DNA of 64,000 nucleotides from the NCBI GenBank assembly GCA_028095005.1, contig CM051463.1, positions 66,316,251 through 66,380,250 of the forward strand. The letters are read 5' to 3'. The position numbers and the translations under genes were made by a program. How positions within the stretch are numbered: the first letter of the stretch is position 1; each line of letters begins with the position of its first letter. The notes beneath the pieces are model-generated. The model had not been told where the DNA came from and ran no database searches. It was given only the letters and a program-made list of their open reading frames with translations. The DNA is from Rhynchospora pubera (lineage: Eukaryota > Streptophyta > Magnoliopsida > Poales > Cyperaceae). Below, one piece after another: positions 1 through 11,039 of the stretch.

Positions 1-330
1 ATAAAAGATATTTCGGACCGATTGAGCATTGATAGTATTTTGACCATAATTTCTTCATCCGGACTCCGATTGAGGTGATTCAAAGTTCGTTGGAAAGCTT
101 AGGATGAGCTCTACAATGCTATGGACTCCTTTCAGTTATTTTCTTCTTCAAAATCCACCCTTTTATGCAATTATTGTGTTCAATCCACCAAGTTCCTACA
201 AAACAAGTCAAATTCCACGGCAGTGTCCAATCTTGCAAAATATAATGCAAAAGTGCAGTGAATATCATTGGTTTGGATAGTATTTTGGTGCCAAGTATGG
301 TTAAAATATATATATAAATAAGAGATATCA
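1..330. other. Gene-free left edge
   Basis: No gene is supported here; the open frames are short and AT-rich. The first 120 bases resemble text common in plant LTR elements (a run of the type 'ttttgaccataattt' followed by 'ccgattgaggtgattcaa'). This is probably eroded retroelement DNA attached to the LTR remnant that follows, but the assignment is an inference from pattern memory only. Confidence 0.3.
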
Positions 331-608
331 TAACTCTTTACCTATGATTAGTAGAACATAATCATCACTTAACTTGCATACTAATCTTATATGATAATTA
401 ATGTTCCTTTGTTAATTATCAAGATTATGGACTGTTTAGATTTATTATTGTCATTCTAAAGAATGATCCACAGAGATCTACAATTCAGATCCTCAACCTG
501 AATAATCTATCAATAATAAACCTAAGAACAGATGATAAAATATCATCCATAACATAAACTAATATTTTAAGTCATCAAATTATTGACTTTTAGGACATAA
601 CTCCAACA
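331..608 (-). mobile_element. Truncated copia LTR remnant (same family as 47069-48865)
   Basis: This stretch is nearly identical to the last ~280 bases of the LTR at 47069-48865 as read on the + strand. It starts at 'aactctttacctatgatt' and ends in 'actccaaca', matching that LTR's 'actctaaca' terminus. No polypurine tract or internal region follows, so it is a 5'- and 3'-truncated LTR piece. Orientation is taken from the larger copy, whose TATA box and decayed pol read on the minus strand. Confidence 0.75.
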
Positions 609-1140
609 ACATCAACCTCGTGTGATTCCTTTCTAACGCAATCCAGAAAGTGCTTCCTTGATCATGAGACTCGACATTATTGTTTAATATATAATATGAA
701 AATAATATATACAGACGAAAATACATTAAAAATTTATATTTTAATGTAAATTAATTAAAAATTTATACATAATTATTTTTTTTAATTAAATAAATTAACT
801 AAAAAATAAATTTAATTTACAAAAAATACTAAATTGCATATAAAATTTAATTTAATTATTCCTGATTTTTTCAATATTTTTACAATATATTATCTATTTT
901 TCTAATTAATTAACTAATTAATAAACTAAATAAATAAATAATATATAAAAAATTAAAAAAGCTAAGATCAGAATCCGGGATTCCGATCTTAGCTAAGGTC
1001 GGAATCCCGGATTTCGATCTTGCGGTCGGAATCCCAGAATCTGGGCTTTCGATCTTGTGATACTATTTAAAAAAATATTATTATATAGATATTATTTTTA
1101 ATATATTATATTAATTTAATATTATTTTTAAATTTTTGGG
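609..1140 (-). repeat. AT-rich dispersed repeat with GATCGGAATCC palindrome array (copy A)
   Basis: Very AT-rich DNA surrounds three adjacent near-palindromic units at about 960-1058, each built on GATC-GGAATCC-GGATTCC-GATC. The flank to the right (about 1058-1140), read in reverse complement, matches the left flank of the array at 44793-44908, including a shared 'aaatagtatc' next to the array. This identifies two inverted copies of one repeat family. The array ends about 320 bases upstream of the start codon of the Sep15-like gene. Confidence 0.6.
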
Positions 1141-1378
1141 CATGTTATTCGGATCTAAAAATAGCCCGTGATGGAAAAAAGCCCATGTAATCCGGTCCAT
1201 TATTTGTCAAATATCCTCTTCGGATCCAGTCATCCTCAGACATCTGACGACGACTTTGTTTGAAAGTTGAAATTGTAAAATTGTTTCGAATCAGGCAAAA
1301 AAAAAAAAGCGAAGGGGAAGGAAGGACGCAGGAGTAGTAGTAGAAAGGAAGAATTTTGTAATTGTAACTTGGAAGATA

Positions 1379-4300
1379 ATGGTTCGCTCAGTGGCGTTAC
1401 GATCTCTGCTCTTACTGTGTGGCCTCGCTCTGGCGTTTAGCGATCGGTTTAGCGCGAAGCAATGCGAGGATCTGGGCTTCACGAGCCTCGCCCTTTGCTC
1501 CGATTGCAATACCTTGGCTGAGTACGTCAAAGATGAAGGTGCACTCTTTATTTTGTTGTTCTTTTTAGTTAATTTTGTGTGATCGTTGCTTAATTGACTT
1601 GTCTGACTGCTTATTGGCTATAGTTAAATTACATAGTATGGTTTGGGTATAGATAACAAGGGGACAATGGTACTGGAGATATAGGAGTGGGATCAGTACC
1701 AGGTTCAGGTTTATTCTTGATGCAGTATGTGTTGTGATCTTGTATAATTGCTACTCAATACAGTGATTTGTAATGTTTTCTTTTCTGCAATAGAAAAAAG
1801 TTGGGACGCTCGCTTCCACTATTTTCAAACAAGGAAAGAGTAAAAGATAGCTGCTATAAGTTTGTTTCTGTTGCCTTATATAAAAGTTTAGACGATTGTT
1901 ATTTTGGTGTCTGTGTGGAAATTTTGGCTGGTACTAACTGGTGCTGGACTTGATCTGACCAGTATTGCACTGATACCTTACATGTTTGAAGTTGCGATCA
2001 ATCGATATTATAGTTTCTCAGTTTAAGATTTAAGGTCTGCTCCAGGACACCGTCATTACAGGAAAGGAAGGGAAAGAGAACCAAGGTTAGGTACCCTCCG
2101 ATTTTGGGGGTAAAGATTGGAAGGAAACTTTATGCAAATCTGTGTCTTTCTTTCATTTCCTCTAAATTCGGTTGTGGAGCAGGGTAAAGAGGTCGGGAAG
2201 ACACGGTCAGGGGCTGTTTCCCTTTCCGTTCCATCTCCCCTCCGATTTTCAATCCTGGATCTGTTAGGGAATAAGTTATGATTAAGTTATTTTGTGTATT
2301 TCTATTTCAAATTGCAAGGTTCCATATTTTCTTTTTTCTTCTCTCTTTGTTAACTTTCTAGCTACTCCTTTTTTCTTTGTGTCATACTTTGTTAGTTGAT
2401 ATGGTGCATTGATGTTGGACACACTGATGATTACGCCATTCACAGCAAAATGGAATGATTGTATACCTGCAAGTTGGATGAATTTGTTCAGAAGCTCCAA
2501 TAAATTGGATTTGTCATTTGACTTCCAAATTTTGTGTTTAGTGGTATCCAGCGTCACCAAGAGGGAATAGCACCAGTTTGCTTCTATTTTGGAAACCAAA
2601 AAGTGTTTAGAAGGAATTGTATATCAGGGCAACTGACATCATAATTTATACTAATAAGAGTGTCCTGATGATTGCAGACCTGGTATCAGATTGCCGCAAG
2701 TGTTGCTCTGAGGATTCTGACAACTCGTTAAGTAAGGTATAAACACTCAGCTATTGATTCAGTAAACGATGACCAGAATAAATTATAGAGGCTCAGTGCA
2801 ACATTGAATTTACAAACTAGAAATTTTTATTGAGCTCTACTTGAGAAATTTTTTTCTTTTAACTTTTGTCCAATATCAATTATAAATGTATATGATTTAG
2901 AGAATTGTGAATACATGTATCTAATATGTATTTTGCAAAGAACTTGTCCATTTCATGTGCAACATGTGTTTTTGTATTGTACATGTCCGATAAGTAATAG
3001 GTTGGGTTATACTCTTTGGGCTTATATGTAGTTTAATCTATTTTGTGTTTAATCAAGGTTAATGATTTCTTCTCGTAGAGCCAAGAAGGATATATTTTTT
3101 TTCAACTGTTGCTGTTCTGATAGTTGAGTTTTTATTACTGAGGGAGGAGTGTTAGGTTTCAATTTAAAATTTCTGATTAAATCTACTAAAACCTTCTGGT
3201 CGTAATACGACCATAGACAGGACTTTATTATAGTCATTTCTCTTAGCAAACAAAGTATATATCAAATTGAGAATTAAATCATTATATTTTTTAATAAATC
3301 CTCTCTAACAATGCTTAACAAATTAAGTTTGAGATTACATTCTAACATAACTTTTTGATGCAACATATTAGGCTTCTATTACTTAGCTTGTGTTGAGAAC
3401 TGTGACATGAATTCGAAATTTCCCCTCATGGAATTGTACTGTTTGCAATGGCAGGTCACATTTTCTGGTGCTATATTAGAAGTGTGCATGAGAAAGCTGG
3501 GATTCTATCCTGAAATAGTTGCATTTATTGAAGAAGAAAAGGATGAATTTTCTCATGTCAGGGTCCAGTATGCTTATGCCTCTCCACCTAAGCTAATTAT
3601 GCTCGACTCTGATGGCCACCATAAAGAAACCATCCGGTTAGTTAACCATTACTCTGGTTTAGGTCCTTTCTTTGATCTTATTATTATTTTCAGTTCCTGT
3701 TAATTGCATTTTTTTTTAAGTTAACTTTAAAAATTACTACACCGTTGTGGTCCCTTGCCAGTTAGGTTATCACTGGAATCCAACAACAAAGTAAATTTTG
3801 CCCATTGTCATAGTTAGCCAGGATTGCAATAAAACATTCTTTTATGGTAAAGTCAAGTTAGAAAAATCTAAGTAGATTCGGACAAAAAACTATCATATTT
3901 ATACTTGTTAATTATTTTTTTCTTTCACTTATTATGTGTTTGACTTGGGTACCAACTTTTTAATCACATGGAAATAGATCTGCTTTTTGAGTTGAAGTCC
4001 CTTTTAACCATAACATCGTAAAGTGGCTTTATGTATGCACTTTTACTGATTGTGCTCTCTCAAAGGGCCTCCATGCCAAATGTTTCAAGCACTCAAAATC
4101 TGAAATAATGGTGTAAGCAGTACAAGTGTTCGAGGGCTTGAATAGAAGTGGCACAAAAGTTGTTTGAACTTTCAATTTGTCTATCCTGCTTTTTGAGAAG
4201 AATAACACTCTCTCGGGTTCGAAAATCAGGAATATTGGTGTCACTCTTTAAAAAATTGTGAAAGACAATTTAAAGGGTTCTGGTCATTTTCACTATACAG

Positions 4301-4468
4301 ATATTGGTGCAACGATAGTCTAATTTTTGCGCAGCATGCATTCAGAAATTGTTAAGGGAATATTAAAGTTTTTTTCTATTTGACATGCATAGAATTGACA
4401 ACTGGAAGCGCGACCACATACGGCAGTTCCTCAAAGAGAAGTTGAAGCCTAATGTTGCTTCCAGCTGA
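1379..4468 (+). CDS. Sep15/SELENOF-like ER thioredoxin-fold protein (Cys/Arg form)
   Basis: Four exons: 1379-1538, 2678-2736, 3455-3636 and 4393-4468, all with GT-AG introns and consistent phases, total 158 residues. Residues 1-21 form a hydrophobic signal peptide, so the product should enter the ER. A Cys-rich N-terminal part follows (C29, C40, C43, C59, C62, C63), the region that in animal Sep15 binds the glycoprotein-folding sensor UGGT. A thioredoxin-like domain with 'GAILEVCMRKLGFYPEIV' comes next. Animal Sep15 has C-G-U-K here; this protein has C84-M-R86-K, so Arg replaces selenocysteine, as expected for land plants, which lack Sec insertion. The C-terminal 'IDNWKRDHIRQFLKEKLK' fits the family. 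Length is typical. The call rests on recognised family motifs; the start is the first ATG of the signal peptide. Confidence 0.9.
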
Positions 4469-4772
4469 GAAGTGCTCCCTTCCGTCTACTTCCCTTTGAT
4501 GAAATTGTTCAATATTTTGTGAGAAATTATATTGTAACATATGAGGACTTTATGCCTCTAGAAAACATGTACCTCTTCTGCCACTGTATTATTTAGAGAA
4601 GCCATCCTAATAACTTAATTCCACTTTGCAAGTTATTTTTTTTTTTCCTTAGACGAGATTAACAACATCGGTATCTGAGTAATCGTGTCAAAATTTTACA
4701 ATATCAGGAGATTGCCGACATAAGACCATGTATGTTTCTTGAAGTTGAAGAATGCCAAAAAGTTATAATTAT

Positions 4773-4991
4773 GGTGTGTTTGGAAAGGTCGGGAATAAGA
4801 AATAGGAATAAGGAATTTCGGTTTACGTGCTTATTCTTATTCTTGTGCAACCCAAACAACACAAGAATAAGGAATAAGGGCCCTTATTCCTATACTAATA
4901 AAACCATGGTATAAGAATAAGGAATAAAGATAAACACACAAATCGAAATTTTTTATTCCTATTCTCTATTCCCGGCTCATCCAAACACACC
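4773..4991. mobile_element. MITE with GGTGTGTTTGGA terminal inverted repeats (copy 1)
   Basis: A 219-bp element begins GGTGTGTTTGGA and ends TCCAAACACACC. The interior is a long imperfect inverted repeat of 'ggaataagaataagg'-type text. A second copy with the same ends and interior lies at 38074-38304. I see no convincing target-site duplication at this copy, so the superfamily is left open. It lies about 300 bases downstream of the Sep15-like stop codon. Confidence 0.75.
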
Positions 4992-5435
4992 AAGACAGAT
5001 GCAACAAATATGCTCATACTCATTACTCAATGTGGACAAGGTAGTACTGCGACTAACTGGATGTCGTAGATCTATAAACTTTTTTTTTTTTGAAAACAAG
5101 ATCTATAAACTTTACCTAGAGTTGTCATGCTCTACAAGTACATTGTTCCGAAACACGTGCGCACTGCAGCTCTAAATTAATGGCGAACTAATGCTAGAAA
5201 GAAGGGACCATTATCTTATTTTGTTACGTTTCTCACGGTGAGGGATGAGAGGGGACCGAGATCTCGAGATACTACCATCTCCAGATCTCAATACTGGGCT
5301 AATATTATCGTTTTAATCAGCATCCTTTCCCCAGAATCCCAACTCTCAAAGTAACTTTACTACCACACCTTGGAAACTTTAAAACAGGATAATGATAAGA
5401 CAAGAAACTTAAAATTGGTAGCATTAATATATAAC

Positions 5436-6713
5436 CTATGTTGCACGGGTGCGGGTGCGGGTGTCGTATCCGACACGATGCGGGTGCGGGGATTCGGCAT
5501 TTTAAAAATAACATGGATACGGTAGTATATAAAAATAATAAAAAAATCATATTATATGTCAAAAGATTTATTTTTTTCTGATTGTATATATTCATTTTGG
5601 ACGTTTGTTACTGTACAAGTTCATGTGTTTGATTCATTTAACAATAATACATACGAGAGTACTAGACTGGAATAGTAAATGTTGCAGATATGTGGGCATT
5701 GTGCACAGGCACAACAAACTATATGTTAATTTTTTTTTTCGAAAGCTAAACTACATGTTAAGTTAACATATACACTGCAATGTACCAGTAAACATGTTAA
5801 CATAAACTACATGTGTACACAGCACTACGACAGCAAAGAAGAAAATAAATATTGGAACAAATACAAACAACATTTGAAATATAGTACCACTGTACCAGTA
5901 ACCTTTTGGCCTTGGTTAATGCATCAACAGTTAACACCAAGTACAACAAATGATTTTGAGAAAAAAGAATAATTTGGCTAATGTACATGAAGATTTTAAG
6001 TAAAACAAAAGGCCTAATTGCAGTCAGTAGTCACAACAAAATCGAAAATTAAAAAAAGTAAAATACATGAAGATTATGAAAATTAAACTAGTTACAGTAG
6101 AGAAAAGAGAGGATCCAAAAAGGTGAGTCGATGGCTCGATGCAATCGATGCGCCTAAGCCGCTGTGAGAGACTGAGAGGAGAGGTCCGAGGCGAGGTCAG
6201 TGACTGAGGGAGAGTCGGAGAGAGAGGAGATTGCAAGGTGAGAGGCGAGGTCAGCGAAAGTCTGACCAGCGACTGTTCGGTGAGATTGAGAGGGAGAGCA
6301 AGAGAGTAAGAGACTGAGAGGCGATGAGAAAGCCAGAGAGTGAGATAGGTCACTGGTCAAGTGGTCAGGTGAGCGGCGATGGAGAATTTAGAGAAAGAGA
6401 GAGGCTGATTGAGAGAGGGCTTGGGATTGTGAAGGAGACAGGAGGCGATAAGCTCACTTGGCTAGGGTTTGGGTGGGCTGATTTTTTTTTTTTTTTTTGA
6501 GAACTTTCGAAAGAAAAATAGGTTACCTCCCGAAACGTATCTCAGACGAATATGGCCGAATCTAAGCCGAATTCTGACCGAATTCTGCAGTCAAACACGT
6601 TAAATTAATTGGATACGCCACGTGGAGCGTCGGTACGAATCGCACGCGAATCCGCGTCGGATACGCGTCGGGTGCGGGATACGAGTAGTTTTGGAAGTAT
6701 CTGGGTAACATAG
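5436..6713. mobile_element. 1278-bp DNA transposon derivative with CTATGTT ends
   Basis: The element begins CTATGTTGCACGGG and ends with the inverted CCCAGATAC...GTAACATAG type terminus (CTATGTTAC on the other strand). It is flanked on both sides by the 8-base direct repeat TATATAAC (5428-5435 and 6714-6721). Subterminal regions are rich in GGGTGCGGG and CCGACACG/CGGATACGCG motifs in opposite orientation. The middle (6120-6450) has GA-rich short repeats and no transposase-like ORF, so it is non-autonomous. An 8-bp duplication suits hAT, but the termini are not classical hAT ends. Confidence 0.7.
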
Positions 6714-7366
6714 TATATAACTGAAATTCCGATATTATAAGGAAACATAGAAATACTTCTCATATAACTAAAATCCACTCCTTTGATTTTAAGGAGGGCT
6801 GCATTACAACATGGGAGGAAACATAGGAATATTTCTCATATTTACAACTTTAAACGGAGAAACGCCAATCAAGAGGAAGAGCTACACATATACTTCTCCA
6901 GGAGCTGCACTCTTGGTACTTTTTACTACTTTCACCGATGTTTAATTGGAGCTCCTAGGAAGCGCAACTCTAGAATAGCTTTGCAGGATACTAGTAAATA
7001 GGTCCCCCAAATTCCAGACGAATTACATGGTTAAGATGACCATGAAGCCTGCATGGTAAAACAAATATAGGGAGTCATTAGGATCCAGGGAGATACTAGT
7101 ATAAAATAGAAAGAAAATTTGCCCATCTAAAAGGCTTGTATAAATTAAAAAAAATAAAAATTTAGTCACATTTAGCTAATAGTAACCAGGGGTGGAGTGA
7201 GAAATCTATGTCAGTGGAGCCAACACAAATTGTTTAGAGGAATGCAGAAGAAAAACTTATAATAAATATGTATATTCTAAGGTTTTCCTGTAAAGCTAAG
7301 TGGGTTATCCACTCAGCTCTATGCAACTCTGGCCACTGTTAGCAAAGGTAGAATATTTTTCTCAGT

Positions 7367-7504
7367 TATTGGTTTCAGAATGTTTTTATGTTTTGTTTTG
7401 TTCTTGGATGTGTTCTCTTATTGGGTTTCTTTCTAGCCTACCCCAACTTGTTTGGGACAAAAGGCTTAGTTGTTGTTGTTGTTGTTGTATTGGTTTCAGA
7501 ATGT
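7367..7504 (+). mobile_element. 5'-truncated Au-type SINE with 17-bp target duplication
   Basis: The 3' part reads 'ctaccccaacttgtttggga' followed by 'aaaggctta' and a (GTT)n tail, which matches the remembered 3' end of the plant Au SINE family. It is bracketed by a perfect 17-base direct repeat 'tattggtttcagaatgt' at 7367-7383 and 7488-7504, the signature of LINE-assisted insertion. The inserted length is only about 105 bases, and no pol III A or B box is evident, so the 5' part is missing. It lies downstream of the last RING-CH exon I could confirm. Confidence 0.8.
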
Positions 7505-7623
7505 GCATATTTTGTAGGCTACCTTCTGTGGTTGTATAACAAAAAAATGGTCTCAAGTGCCAATGATAAATAATATTTCAATGGGATTTAACAAAATGGA
7601 TATAAAGTTGGCATTGAATTTAC

Positions 7624-10600
7624 CTGTCTTCTCCTCCTGCTTTGTACAATGTAGCATGAGCGCGCAATTACATAGCATGGCAGGAAGAAGCCTGCAAATT
7701 GAAGAGATGCCTGCAAAAAGAAACTTTGTCAAACAATTCGAAAATGAATACAATAAACATATTACATACCAATGATACCAGGAAATCATGAACTAATCCT
7801 TACATTAAATAGAGCTGATACATCCTGTAATGCACTGATATCTCTTGTGATTAGCAGCATATGACGAACAAGCAATAGTAGCATCAGCTGTTTATAAGAG
7901 AACAATTTAATTGATAATCTCTCAGTTTGAAGATATTTAAAGGGAATGTTGCATTATGCATAATTTGAAGATGGTAGATTGAATAATCCCTCGTGTAACC
8001 AAACTAACACTATACTGACATCCTTCAGTTAATTGGGACTATTACTCAAACTATCCGGGGAATGTATTTATGAACTTAATCTAACTAAAATATTTATTTC
8101 CAAACCATGGATATTATGAAAGAAATTCTATACCGCATAAAGGTATTGCATCTTGGATCTCATAAATTAAGAAAACATGTTTTTCTATTAAAAAAAAATC
8201 TAATTAAAATGAAGAACATGATAACATAAAAGTTTTGTTAAAACTTACAATGAGAGCAACTGTGCGGCAGCATGCTACACTGCTAGAACTGGAAGCATAC
8301 TCTTCATACTCAGCTTGCAGTAATTCCTGCTCTGCAACAGCAATTGCTAGAAAATGGGAATCTCGATCACCAACCCGTGGACCCCAGCTTTGTCTGATAG
8401 TTGATGAAATTACATATAGAAGACAGAAAGCATTCAGATTAGTTACAAGAATATGACCAAAATCAAGACTGGTTTCTACACAAAGTTTGTTGTAATTTCC
8501 AAAAAGCACACAAAACAAATCAGTTTTATCTACCTGATATCAATTGCCAACATGTCAGAACAAGTTCTTACAGGAGGAGGGATTGAGTAATTTGGTGCAT
8601 AGATCTGCAACAAATAATAGAAATAAGTGGAAAATCAGAAGGAATTTTAGGTACAAAATAAAAAAAAATATTTCAGTCATTTCTTAACTCAACTTAGGTT
8701 AATTCAATCTAAATAAATTCAATGATGTTTAAATTCTGAATTTTGAAATCAAATCATAGTCCATCAAAAATCAAACTACAGTAATAACTGATAATAGCTA
8801 AAGCGTACTAAACAAAGTACCAAGTTTCTGTCAAAGTATTTCCTTTTGAAAGGTACGCTGAGAAAAGTTAAAGTAATGAACCTGGTTTACCGAGAAAAGT
8901 TAAAGTAATGAACCTGGTTGCAAATTTCACATGTGATGCTTCCTTTCTTGTTGCACCATCTCTGAATGCACTTCCTATGAGCAAACTGTAAATCCCAAAT
9001 TTCAGTTGTTAAAATGCTGGGCTTTTAAGAACAATAACAGCACACATAGAGATCATAAGTTGAACAAAATCTTAATTTGATCCCAAGAATCATGGCTTGA
9101 ATTATGCAGGTCCAAACCAGAGATGTTGTATATCCTTTTGTTCCATTTCAGGACCTAATGATAGGGTACTGAACTGTTCGTTTCAGTCACATTCATTCAT
9201 AAAGTTCATGTTAAAATGTGAAAAAATTTAGTGTTTTTTCCTTTCCTTTTTTGACTTTTCATCTTAAAAACCACTAAATTTCAGCTTTTGCAGATTACAT
9301 GTGGGGGTAAACTTATTGGCAACTACATTTGAATATTTCCTAAATTGTTTGCAAAACAACTTCAAACTGAATACAATGATTGCAAGTTATGATAAGGGAA
9401 GCCCCGGACAGAGATTAGAACAGATCATGCACTGCCAATGGTTCAGTTTGCAAAGAATTTTCTAATTTATCTTTTACGACTTTCAGATTCGTCTTTTGGG
9501 TTACTGATACTCATAGTACGGTCAATATGAAAAAACACAAAAATGACTAGCATGCCCCCCCCCCCCCCCCCGATATTTCATTTTAACCCGGCTAAATCAC
9601 TTCATTCATGTAAACTGAAAACAAATATCTAGTTCTATTTGTTTGATAAAGCAAGTGCAGGGCAGGGTTGGTGTGTGTGGGGGTGTGCTTGTGCCTGGGT
9701 TTTGGCAGTTGGGGGTAATTATGAAATCTGGTTAGAATTGCCAAATTTTAATGTGGAATTAATATGATAATCAACATCTCTGTTTCAATTGTAAATAATT
9801 AAAATTTTGGGGGTCAGGAGTAAAAATGATAATCATGGTGTTAAGGAAAATACTATTGAAATGTGGGTTAATTTGTGCAGTGCCTCCTCAACCAAAGGAA
9901 AAAGGGCCGGCATAAAGAACGAGGATTAAGGATATACGAAATAGCATAGCCTATTAAAAAATTAGAAGTACCTAAAAAGTCCTCAAAAAAGTCAAAAGTG
10001 AAGCAAGCACTGCAGAATTGACCAAACCAGTAATCACCTATTCTAATTTCAGTATTAAAGAAAAGAAAAGAGAGGGAGGGAGCAAAAGGCAATGTACTTG
10101 AAAACTTGTCACTAATTATTCCTGCCTACACGCATGCAATGCCAAAAAGGCTTTTACTTTACAACTAGCCTACTGGAAAAACTTTAACATTTGATTAATC
10201 TAATTAGGCAAAATACTAACCAGGTACTGGAACTTAAACACAACAACATGGCATATTAATTCTGTTCTGACAAATTGATTTAGCTAGAGCTTACAATATA
10301 TATATTTTTCCAATAAAATTAACAGGAACAGGAATGGAATAAGGTACCGAATTGATATTGCTCAACCAATAAGCACCAAAAAAAAAAAAAAAGAAATAAG
10401 AATATAGAAATTTAGAATTCATCTCCACCTTTTCCTCTCTTCAACGCAATCCTTTCCTTTTGGGGTCACACTAACATGGCCTTATCTAGGCCAAAGAACC
10501 AAAGATTAAACTGTGCTCAAGCTAACGAATTCACAACAAAAAACAGAAAAATCAAAACAAAAGCCTAGGTGAAACAGTTCTCAATAAACTCAGACCCTCA

Positions 10601-11031
10601 ATTTTAATTCTGTTGATACCACAACAAAACAGTGCTCTCTCTCTCTCTCTCTCTCACCCACCAGAAGGGAAAAAAAAATCAATACAACAAGCACACGAGC
10701 GACTAATAGAGGATTCCTCCAGAGAGAGAGAGAGAGAGAGGTTTACCTTTAGAGTACCAGCACAAGCGCAAGGCGCTTCCATGTCGCTATCGTCTCCTTC
10801 CTCCTGACATATCCTACACTCAACCACCTCTCCTCCCACCTTGCTCTTGCTCTTGTTCTTGCTCGTGCTCTTCCCGCTATTCCTCTTATTCTTCTCGGAG
10901 CTATTCCTGCTCTTATTCTCATCCCCAACCTCCTCCGCCACCTGAGCACCGCCTTCTCCTCCGGCGCCGGAGGCCTCGAAGCACGCAGAGGCGATGATTC
11001 GGTCCACGCACACCATGAAGTCTCCCACCAT
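7624..11031 (-). CDS. RING-CH (MARCH-type) E3 ubiquitin ligase, membrane-anchored
   Basis: Six exons are clear, read right to left: 11031-10747, 8985-8914, 8604-8534, 8393-8249, 7887-7804 and 7710-7624, giving 248 residues; the terminal exon was not found. A low-complexity Ser/Lys/Asn-rich stretch (about 33-68) precedes a C4HC3 RING-CH domain with ligands C72, C75, C88, C90, H98, C101, C114 and C117, split across exons 1 and 2. Such domains recruit E2 enzymes. A conserved 'QSWGPRVGDRDSHFLA' segment follows, then two hydrophobic helices (about 186-206 and 220-240) and 'QSRRRRQ', typical of plant membrane RING-CH proteins. The start is the Met giving 'MVGDFMVCVDRI'; an upstream in-frame Met lies in GA-rich leader. 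Likely role: ubiquitination of membrane proteins, from family knowledge. Confidence 0.88.
8856..8920. repeat. Tandem duplication spanning a splice donor in the RING-CH gene
   Basis: The segment 'gagaaaagttaaagtaatg' + 'aacctggtt' occurs twice in tandem, about 36 bases apart, differing by roughly one base over the shared part. On the minus strand each copy contains 'aaccaggttcattac', so the exon-2 donor (CAG|gttcat) and the first intron bases are present twice. The exon-proximal copy is assumed to be used. Confidence 0.8.
9555..9571 (+). repeat. Poly-C tract of 17
   Basis: A run of 17 C bases lies within intron 1 of the RING-CH gene. It is a simple homopolymer with no assigned function; its true length is uncertain because such runs are error-prone in sequencing. 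Confidence 0.8.
10634..10740. repeat. Facing (CT)n and (AG)n microsatellites
   Basis: A (CT)n tract at about 10634-10653 and an (AG)n tract at about 10721-10740 face each other. The second lies 4-6 bases inside intron 1, directly after the exon-1 donor of the RING-CH gene, so on the transcript the donor is followed by a CU run and then about 70 bases later by a GA run that can pair with it. Confidence 0.75.
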
Positions 11032-11039
11032 GTCTCTAC

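Noticed and set aside
3407..3703. 98-residue ORF over Sep15 exon 3
   Set aside because: It contains the true exon 3455-3636 but extends into introns on both sides.
6024..6353. 109-residue Ser/Leu-rich ORF on the minus strand
   Set aside because: It is a translation of GA-rich simple repeats inside the 1278-bp transposon.
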